NCBI GenBank assembly: GCA_030044075.1
Contig: JASHWM010000142.1
Location: 1-5,933, forward strand
Direction: 5' to 3'
Length of the DNA stretch: 5,933 bases
DNA from: Candidatus Rhabdochlamydia sp.
GTDB lineage: Bacteria > Chlamydiota > Chlamydiia > Chlamydiales > Rhabdochlamydiaceae
Shown here: positions 1 to 4,951 of the stretch, piece after piece
Layout of the letters: every line of letters starts with the position of its first letter
Position numbering within the stretch: position 1 is the stretch's first letter
Translations under genes and position numbers: made by a program
The notes under the pieces: model-generated
What the model was told of the DNA's origin: nothing
The model's database searches: none
The model's input: the letters and a program-made list of their open reading frames with translations, nothing else

Positions 1-1749
1 CCTGAGATAGAGCTCTTCGATCTGGGTCTCAGCAAGGCTGATCTGTTTGCAGATCTCGCTCAGCCTCGCATTATCTTCTGCTATGGCAGGATCTTCTAAA
101 AGGTGGGTCAATTCCTTTGCCTTTTCCTCTAATTTCATAATTTTTTCTTCGATCTGCCCATATTCTTTTTTTTCAAGGTAGGAGAGCTTTGACTTTGAAG
201 GAGATGGTTTTTCTGCAGCAGCTTTTTGCTTGGGCGCTTCAACAGCTTTTACCGATGCTTGCCATTGCTCATAGTCTGCAAAAAGCCTCGTCTCGGAAGG
301 ATCTCCAAGGGCAAGGAACAAATTGCAAATTCTATCGAGCATGCAGCGGTCGTGTGTGATCAGCACGACAGCCCCAGGAAAGTCCATGAGGCTTGTTTCA
401 AGGGTCTCTAAAGTTGGAATGTCAAGGTCGTTCGTTGGCTCATCGAGCAAAAGAAGGTCGGCCGGCTGCAGCATGAGATGTGCAATTGCGATTCTGGCCC
501 TCTCTCCGCCAGACAGCTTGCCAATCGGCAGGTCCAAAATATCGGGGGAAAATAAAAATCGTTTGCACCACCCATTGACATGGATCGACTGGCCCCGAAA
601 GATGACAAAATCGCTATTCGGACAGAGGGCGTCCCTTAGGGAGATCGTATCCGGAAGTTTATTTCGGTGCTGGTCGAAGTAGACCGTCTGAAGGTTTTCA
701 GCTCTTTTTATTGTTCCAAGGTCTAAAGGAAGCTCCCCCGCAAGAAGGCGCAGAAGGGTTGTCTTCCCGCAGCCATTTGGCCCCATGAGCCCGATCCTAG
801 TTCCAGGCGAGAGGGTAAAGTCCAGTCCTTGAAATAAAGTCCTTTCATGGACCTTTTTACTGATGTTTTTAGCGACAAGGAGCTTTCTTGTGTCGCGATC
901 GCTGCTGATAAAATCGATGCCGGCTTTTGTCTTTATATTTCTTTTTTTAAGGTCTGAGAGGTTTTGGAGGATCTCTTCGGCCTTCACTGTCCGCGCTTCT
1001 GACTTTGTGGTCCTTGCCTTTGGATTGGAGAGGAGCCATTCCTTTTCTCTGCGCGCCTTTGATGCAAGGGAGCGCTCCTGCTGGAGCTGGCCTGCTAAAA
1101 ACTCCTCTTTTTTTGCAAGGAAGTTGGCATAAGTCCCGTCAATTGCAAAAAGTCCTCCAGGATAGGCTGTATCGATCTCGATGATGCGGTTTGTTGCATT
1201 TTGAAGGAAATACCTGTCGTGGCTTACAAGTAAATAGGTAGGGGCCTCGTACTTTAAAAACTTCTCAAGCCAGAGGATCCCCTCAAGGTCTAAGTGGTTC
1301 GTCGGTTCATCAAGGAGCAAAAGATCGGGCGATGAGATCATCTCTTTTGCGAGCATCAGCCTCTTTTTCCATCCTCCTGAAAGATGGGCTGCCGAACACT
1401 CAAGGTCGGTAAACATCAGTTTGCTCAGCCACGTCTTGGCAATCCTTTCTTTTTCATAGTCGGGTTCATCACCATCTGCAATGGCATCTAGAAGGATGTC
1501 GAGTGGTTTTTTATCAGGGAAGTCGCAGGTCTGGGGGAGATAGCCTATCTTGAGGCCGCGCCTTGGGGAGATGGTCCCGGAGTCCGCTTTCTCAAGCCCC
1601 GCCAGAATTTTTAATAGAGTGGACTTGCCTGATCCATTTTCTCCGATCAGCCCGATGCGGTCGTTTGCAAAGATGCTTATGGAAAGCCCTTGAAAAAGAC
1701 GGCGCGTACTAAAAGATTTTGAAAGGGACTCTCCATTCAGTAAAAGCAA
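1..1749 (-). CDS. uup: Uup-type ABC-F ATPase, 3' end off window
   Basis: Cytoplasmic duplicated-ATPase protein of the ABC-F family, which lacks membrane segments; members bind ribosomes, and Uup is also linked to DNA transposon excision. An uninterrupted frame gives 583 residues. The first nucleotide-binding domain has Walker A GENGSGKST (36-44), signature LSGGW (123-127), Walker B ending LLLDEPTNHLD (144-154) and switch His177 in SHDR. A charged linker follows (about 205-285; contains KARTTKSEAR). The second domain has Walker A GPNGCGKTT (323-331), signature LSGGE (412-416), LLLDEPTNDLD (433-443) and His466 in THDR. The YFDQHR stretch of domain two and a lysine/glutamate-rich C-terminal coiled coil (about 520-583, beginning KLSYLEKKEYGQIEEKI) identify Uup rather than EttA or YheS. 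E. coli Uup is about 635 residues, so only a short tail is missing. The start is TTG at 1749: the in-frame TAG at 1767 excludes anything further upstream. It may be cotranscribed with the upstream MFS gene. Confidence 0.95.
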   Translation of the reverse strand, partial: MLLLNGESLSKSFSTRRLFQGLSISIFANDRIGLIGENGSGKSTLLKILAGLEKADSGTISPRRGLKIGYLPQTCDFPDKKPLDILLDAIADGDEPDYEKERIAKTWLSKLMFTDLECSAAHLSGGWKKRLMLAKEMISSPDLLLLDEPTNHLDLEGILWLEKFLKYEAPTYLLVSHDRYFLQNATNRIIEIDTAYPGGLFAIDGTYANFLAKKEEFLAGQLQQERSLASKARREKEWLLSNPKARTTKSEARTVKAEEILQNLSDLKKRNIKTKAGIDFISSDRDTRKLLVAKNISKKVHERTLFQGLDFTLSPGTRIGLMGPNGCGKTTLLRLLAGELPLDLGTIKRAENLQTVYFDQHRNKLPDTISLRDALCPNSDFVIFRGQSIHVNGWCKRFLFSPDILDLPIGKLSGGERARIAIAHLMLQPADLLLLDEPTNDLDIPTLETLETSLMDFPGAVVLITHDRCMLDRICNLFLALGDPSETRLFADYEQWQASVKAVEAPKQKAAAEKPSPSKSKLSYLEKKEYGQIEEKIMKLEEKAKELTHLLEDPAIAEDNARLSEICKQISLAETQIEELYLR

Positions 1750-1763
1750 AAGACGAACCTTCT
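1747..1763 (-). promoter_or_regulatory. uup: uup ribosome binding site and TTG start
   Basis: Read on the minus strand, AGAAGG (1763-1758) lies 8 nt before TTG (1749-1747), a good Shine-Dalgarno spacing. An in-frame TAG at 1767-1765 is only six codons upstream, and no ATG or GTG lies between it and the TTG. The protein then reads MLLLNGESLSKSF, which has the length and sequence expected at the N-terminus of this family. The next methionine codons fall after Walker A, so the TTG start is nearly forced. Confidence 0.85.
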
Positions 1764-1843
1764 TCTAGGATAATAATCTGTAAAATCTTTTTTTAAGAAG
1801 GACAGTATACAGGATCTTGAATAATTTTCCTCTATGAAAAAGA

Positions 1844-3082
1844 TCACACCTTCCTTAAGGAAACAGCCGTTTCTTTATCTTTGATTTGCCAAGAAAGCAT
1901 GGCGGAGATGAAAAAGCTGATTGGAAAAATGATGAGGGCCCTAAGAAAGTCTTGCTTTGAATATATCTGGGAATCACCAAAGTGGGACCAGTCGAGGAGA
2001 TATCCGGTCATAGGTTGTCCAATGAGGGCAAGGCCCATGATGATGATTGCAGCGACTCCCATCGATGTGCCCTTTAACTTCTGAGGAGCGGACTCGGCGA
2101 TGATGGGATAGCTGAGGACTTGGGAAGAAGAAAAAAGGCCAAGGGCAAAGAAAAGCGCAGCAAGCGACAGGCTGGTCAAGTTGTCTACAAAGATAATGAA
2201 GAGGAACAAAGCAAAGGAAAGCGCAGCGCCATAAAGCATGAGCATCGGCCTTCTTTTGCCAAAGTCCCCTAAAAATCCATAAAGGGGGGAGCCGACGATC
2301 GTCCCAAGGCTGATCATGCTCGTAATCCATGAAGCTTCCACGAGCTCAAAGCCGCGGACCTGGGTGAGGTAGAGGTTGCCGATCATTGCGCTGATGATCA
2401 TTAAGGGGAGGTTCATAAGGCCTGTGTAGAGGCCGCATTTCCAGGTTTGGCCTGATGATGCCGAAGAAAAAAGCTCCTTGCGGAACGAAGTAAATGAAAA
2501 GGAGCGGGCCTCTCTTTTATATTGGGGAGATTCGTATACAAATAGGAAGTTCAAGATCCATACGATAGCGCCAAGGAAAGCATCGATGTGAAGGGTCTTT
2601 TGCCAGCCAAAGCGCTGCGCAAGAACCGAGAAAGGTACTTGGGCGATCACTCCGCCAAGCAGGGCGATCGTAATCATCACGCTCATTACAAGAGAGCTTT
2701 TTTTAGGGAACCAGCTGCTCGCCAGGATCATGCAGCTTAAGAAGCAAAAAGCATTTCCTATCCCGGAAATAAAATGGAAGAGGCATGCCTGCCAAAAAGT
2801 TGTGGAAGAAGCAAAGCCGACGGTCCCAAGGATACAAAAACCCAACGCGTACAAGATGACCTTCCTCGCAGAGAACCTGTCTAGAATAATCCCTGCAGGT
2901 ATTAAGAAGATCACGTCGGCAAGCAAATAGGTGGAGCAGATCATCGAAAAATCTTTTGCGTTAAGGTGCAAAGACTCCATAAGCATCGGAGAGATGCTGT
3001 TGAGCATATGCAGCTGGACAAGTTCGTAAGAGAAAAAAAATGCGGCAACAAGACAGATCCACCAAGCTTTCATCCGTTCCAT
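1844..3082 (-). CDS. Major facilitator superfamily transporter
   Basis: Inner-membrane secondary carrier of 412 residues with about twelve hydrophobic segments in two halves. These lie roughly at 7-27, 49-69, 75-94, 98-122, 131-155, 165-183, then 217-240, 251-272, 279-299, 303-326, 341-363 and 381-400, with a polar central loop at about 184-213. The MFS loop 2-3 motif appears as GIILDRFSARKVI (64-76), with its second-half counterpart GFLGDFGKRRPM (269-280). Length and architecture are normal for the family. The substrate cannot be read from the sequence. The general style recalls MFS carriers of intracellular bacteria (the Legionella/Coxiella Pht-like group), but that is an impression from memory. 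The gene starts 11 nt after tdk, so the two are probably translated from one message, which makes a nucleoside or related nutrient a reasonable guess. ATG at 3082 is preferred over an in-frame TTG at 3115, which would overlap tdk and has only an AGGA directly abutting it. Confidence 0.9.
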   Translation of the reverse strand: MERMKAWWICLVAAFFFSYELVQLHMLNSISPMLMESLHLNAKDFSMICSTYLLADVIFLIPAGIILDRFSARKVILYALGFCILGTVGFASSTTFWQACLFHFISGIGNAFCFLSCMILASSWFPKKSSLVMSVMITIALLGGVIAQVPFSVLAQRFGWQKTLHIDAFLGAIVWILNFLFVYESPQYKREARSFSFTSFRKELFSSASSGQTWKCGLYTGLMNLPLMIISAMIGNLYLTQVRGFELVEASWITSMISLGTIVGSPLYGFLGDFGKRRPMLMLYGAALSFALFLFIIFVDNLTSLSLAALFFALGLFSSSQVLSYPIIAESAPQKLKGTSMGVAAIIIMGLALIGQPMTGYLLDWSHFGDSQIYSKQDFLRALIIFPISFFISAMLSWQIKDKETAVSLRKV

Positions 3083-3096
3083 AGGTTTCCCCTCTA
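3080..3096 (-). promoter_or_regulatory. MFS gene ribosome binding site overlapping the tdk stop
   Basis: On the minus strand the sequence reads TAG (tdk stop, 3096-3094), then AGGGG (3093-3089), six nucleotides, then ATG (3082-3080). The AGAGGGG Shine-Dalgarno shares two bases with the stop codon. This layout decides the MFS start and suggests that ribosomes finishing tdk help load the next gene (translational coupling is inferred). Confidence 0.75.
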
Positions 3097-3720
3097 AATG
3101 CTTGTTTCGGCACAATCCTGTCCCGATTCCAGCTGATTAAATGTTTTATTACTTTCTCTAAAATGGAGCATGCATGTAGAGATATAACTCTCATTTCCTC
3201 CAATTTGAATTTGCGCGCCTTCTTCGACGGACTGGCCATTTTGATCAATTCTAAGGTTCATCGTTGCTTTTCTTCCGCAATGGCAGATCGTTTTTATCTC
3301 GATAAGCTCTTCGGCCCAGATAAGAAGATATTGGCTGCCTTCAAATGCCTCTCCTTTGAAATCCGAGCGCAGGCCGTAACATAAAACGGGAATATTTAGT
3401 TCTGTTGTGATCCATGTGAGCTGTTTGACCTGCTCTTTTTTTAAGAAATGGGCCTCATCAATCAAAATGCATTTCAGGTGATCGATTTCTTCCGATTTAT
3501 TTTTGACGAACCGAAAGAAATCAAAACTATCATTGTAGCCGACAGCGTCCTGCATCAGTCCGATCCTTGAATAAACAACAGGCCTGTTGAAACGGTGGTC
3601 GATGAATGGAGAGAAGAGCAGTGTTTGCATCCCTCTTTCCTGATAGTTGTAGCAAGACTGGAGCAAGGTCGTGCTTTTGCCTGCGTTCATTGCAGAATAA
3701 TAAAAATAGAGTTTTGCCAT
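3094..3720 (-). CDS. tdk: Thymidine kinase (type II)
   Basis: ATP-dependent thymidine kinase (EC 2.7.1.21), cytoplasmic, making dTMP in pyrimidine salvage. At 208 residues it matches the E. coli enzyme (about 205) in length, and nearly every landmark is present. The N-terminus is MAKLYFYYSAMNAGKST with the P-loop at about 9-17. IDEAHF (87-92) supplies the catalytic acid, Glu89. The segment VLCYGLRSDFKGEAFEGSQYLL (112-133) is typical. A zinc site is formed by Cys146 and Cys148 (ICHCGRKA) plus Cys183 and His186 (STCMLH). The substrate lasso GGNESY lies at about 174-179. ATG at 3720 is preceded by GGTGA with 5 nt spacing. It is the first gene of a leftward unit with the MFS transporter 11 nt downstream, and is divergent from pip. 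The strong E. coli-like character raises the possibility of horizontal acquisition if the host is a chlamydia. No key residue is missing. Confidence 0.97.
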   Translation of the reverse strand: MAKLYFYYSAMNAGKSTTLLQSCYNYQERGMQTLLFSPFIDHRFNRPVVYSRIGLMQDAVGYNDSFDFFRFVKNKSEEIDHLKCILIDEAHFLKKEQVKQLTWITTELNIPVLCYGLRSDFKGEAFEGSQYLLIWAEELIEIKTICHCGRKATMNLRIDQNGQSVEEGAQIQIGGNESYISTCMLHFRESNKTFNQLESGQDCAETSI

Positions 3721-3737
3721 GACTTCACCATTTTCCA

Positions 3738-3766
3738 GTTATAAAGGGCCCGTATTTTGTTTTCAG
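3738..3766 (-). promoter_or_regulatory. tdk: Candidate sigma-70-type promoter for tdk
   Basis: On the minus strand, CTGAAA (3766-3761; four of six matches to TTGACA) is followed by exactly 17 nt and TATAAC (3743-3738; five of six matches to TATAAT). Immediately upstream of the -35 lie two A-tracts (reverse complement of 3773-3778 and 3784-3789), resembling an UP element. Transcription would start near 3731, giving a leader of about 10 nt that just contains the GGTGA ribosome binding site. This is pattern matching only. Confidence 0.5.
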
Positions 3767-3770
3767 AATA

Positions 3771-3810
3771 TATTTTTTAGGAGTTTTTTAAGAAAGGCCT
3801 TCTTTTTTTT
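3771..3810. other. Phased T/A-tracts in the divergent intergenic region
   Basis: Three T-runs on the plus strand (3773-3778, 3784-3789 and 3803-3810) have centres about 11 and 20 nt apart, close to one and two helical turns. Such phasing is known to bend DNA. The tracts lie between the tdk and pip start sites, directly upstream of the candidate tdk -35 box. A role in curvature or as an RNA polymerase UP element is inferred. Confidence 0.4.
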
Positions 3811-3829
3811 GAGGGATTAAGGAAAGGCT

Positions 3830-3857
3830 TTGCTGAAAATAGACTGGGAGTTATTGT
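3830..3857 (+). promoter_or_regulatory. pip: Weak candidate promoter for pip
   Basis: TTGCTG (3830-3835), a 16-nt spacer and TATTGT (3852-3857) form the best sigma-70-like pair that I can find upstream of pip. The boxes match the consensus at only three and four of six positions. The predicted start near 3863-3865 would leave a leader of about 17-19 nt that still carries the whole Shine-Dalgarno. A promoter must lie somewhere in 3721-3870, because the upstream gene is divergent, but this exact site is uncertain. Confidence 0.25.
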
Positions 3858-3869
3858 CTCCTGCTTTTT

Positions 3870-3878
3870 AGGAGGTGA
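3870..3878 (+). promoter_or_regulatory. pip: Near-perfect Shine-Dalgarno for pip
   Basis: AGGAGGTGA pairs over nine consecutive bases with the usual 3' end of 16S rRNA (anti-SD TCACCTCCT). The ATG at 3882 follows 3 nt after this block, or 6 nt after the GGAGG core. It is much stronger than the sites in front of uup, tdk and the MFS gene. It fixes the pip start upstream of the signal peptide, so the N-terminal extension is very likely translated. Confidence 0.85.
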
Positions 3879-3881
3879 ACC

Positions 3882-3944
3882 ATGGTTAGATTCTTTTCAT
3901 ATGTAACTATTGCTTGTGTATGTTTATTGGCCCAGCTCTCAGCG
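3882..3944 (+). other. pip: Predicted signal peptide of Pip
   Basis: Residues 1-21 have a short basic start (Arg3), a continuous hydrophobic core from about residue 4 to 16 (FFSYVTIACVCLL) and an AQLSA ending that fits an A-x-A-like signal peptidase I site, giving a mature N-terminus QTYRG. The cysteines at 12 and 14 lie inside the core rather than at a lipobox. This is judged by eye; a signal anchor is the alternative. Confidence 0.75.
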
Positions 3945-4901
3945 CAAACCTATCGCGGACTTTATCCTGAAATAGAGCCCTATCAGACAGGTTATCTTGC
4001 TGTGGAAGGAGGGCATACCCTTTATTGGGAACAGTGTGGCAATCCCGAAGGAAAGACCATATTGTTCCTGCATGGCGGACCAGGGATTGGAACGATGCCC
4101 TACCACCGCTCTTTTTTTGATCCAGAGCGCTATCGAATTATCCTTTTTGACCAAAGGGGATGCGGCAAGAGCCTCCCTTTTTCAGGTCTTGAGAATAATA
4201 CGACATGGGACCTTGTCAATGATATCGAATGCTTGCGAGAGCATTTGAATATTGATGACTGGGTTGTTTTCGGAGGGTCATGGGGAAGCACCCTTGCCTT
4301 GACCTATGCGATCAAACATCCTGAAAAAGTGAATGGGTTGATCCTGCGGGGCATTTTCCTTTGCCGACCGCAAGAGATCAAGTGGTATTACCAGCATGGG
4401 GCCCATCACCTGTATCCCGATCTTTGGGAAAAATATCTTGAGCCTATCCCTCCTTCAGAAAGAGATGATCTGGTCGCCGCATTTTATCAGCGCCTCACTT
4501 CATCCGATCCCAAGGTGCGCAGCGAAGCTGCCAAGGCATGGTCTGGCTGGGAAGGGGGGACGTCCAAGCTGAGGTTTGATCCGGAGCTGTTTGCAAGCTT
4601 TACTGCTGATGACTCAGCCGACTCCATCGCACGCATCGAATGCCATTATTTTATCCATAATACGTTTTTCGATAGCGACAACTGGATTTTGGAGAATGTG
4701 AATTCCATCCGTCATATCCCTTGCATCATCGTTCAGGGAAGGTATGATATCCCATGTCCTATGGTAAGCGCTTGGGATCTCCACCGGGCTTGGCCTGAAG
4801 CAAAACTTGAAATTATCCCCGATGCTGGACATGCTGCTACAGAACCGGGCATTTTGGATGGATTGATCAGGGCTGCGGATCATTTCTCAACGAAGAACTA
4901 G
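3882..4901 (+). CDS. pip: Proline iminopeptidase with signal peptide
   Basis: Prolyl aminopeptidase (EC 3.4.11.5, peptidase family S33, alpha/beta hydrolase fold), which removes N-terminal proline from peptides. At 339 residues it is about 20 longer than typical bacterial Pip, and the excess is an N-terminal signal peptide (1-21). The usual Pip start, RGLYPEIEPYQTGYL, comes right after it. Landmarks are the oxyanion-hole motif HGGPG (64-68), FDQRGCGKS (89-97), the nucleophile elbow GGSWGS with Ser133, Asp289 in GRYD and His317 in DAGH, so the triad is complete. The helical cap (about 160-260) contains the family-typical WYYQHGA, QRLTSSDP and AKAWSGWEG stretches. It is monocistronic: divergent from tdk, convergent with dacB, followed by an intrinsic terminator. 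If exported, it would act in the periplasm or outside the cell. There is no lipobox cysteine at the cleavage site, so it is not an obvious lipoprotein. Confidence 0.94.
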   Translation: MVRFFSYVTIACVCLLAQLSAQTYRGLYPEIEPYQTGYLAVEGGHTLYWEQCGNPEGKTILFLHGGPGIGTMPYHRSFFDPERYRIILFDQRGCGKSLPFSGLENNTTWDLVNDIECLREHLNIDDWVVFGGSWGSTLALTYAIKHPEKVNGLILRGIFLCRPQEIKWYYQHGAHHLYPDLWEKYLEPIPPSERDDLVAAFYQRLTSSDPKVRSEAAKAWSGWEGGTSKLRFDPELFASFTADDSADSIARIECHYFIHNTFFDSDNWILENVNSIRHIPCIIVQGRYDIPCPMVSAWDLHRAWPEAKLEIIPDAGHAATEPGILDGLIRAADHFSTKN

Positions 4902-4920
4902 CAATCAAGCAAGCGATTGT

Positions 4921-4951
4921 CAAAGGCCTCTTCGGAGGCCTTTGTTATTTT
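4921..4951 (+). terminator. Rho-independent terminator of pip with UUCG loop
   Basis: A perfect 10-bp stem, CAAAGGCCTC (4921-4930) paired with GAGGCCTTTG (4935-4944), closes a TTCG tetraloop (4931-4934, C/G closing pair, the very stable UUCG type). It is followed by TTATTTT (4945-4951). It begins 19 nt after the pip stop. On the opposite strand the same hairpin begins 5 nt after the dacB stop but is followed by ACAATCG, not a U-run, so it should terminate mainly rightward; in the dacB message it may serve as a 3'-end stabilising hairpin. Confidence 0.9.

Noticed and set aside
323..682. Plus-strand open frame of about 119 codons within uup
   Set aside because: Lies wholly antisense to the continuous, motif-complete uup frame; its translation is serine/arginine-rich with no recognisable domain and no ribosome binding site worth noting. 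The open frame at 863-1132 is rejected for the same reason.
1750..1843. Possible promoter or terminator between the MFS gene and uup
   Set aside because: TATACT and TATTAT hexamers occur on the minus strand, but neither has a -35 box at usable spacing, and the latter would place the start at the ribosome binding site; no hairpin with a U-run was found. The region is left unassigned.
3083..3115. Upstream TTG start for the MFS gene (eleven extra residues)
   Set aside because: It would overlap tdk, the AGGA abuts the codon with no spacer, and the extra residues are not transporter-like; ATG at 3082 has a well-spaced AGAGGGG.
3791..3810. GGCC-centred palindrome followed by T-run, terminator-like
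   Set aside because: The symmetry has no loop and contains a mismatch next to the core, so a stable hairpin is unlikely; it also lies between divergent starts, where no transcript is expected to end.
4903..4919. CAATC/GATTG inverted repeat upstream of the pip terminator
   Set aside because: Only five base pairs with an eight-base loop; negligible beside the adjacent ten-base-pair UUCG hairpin.
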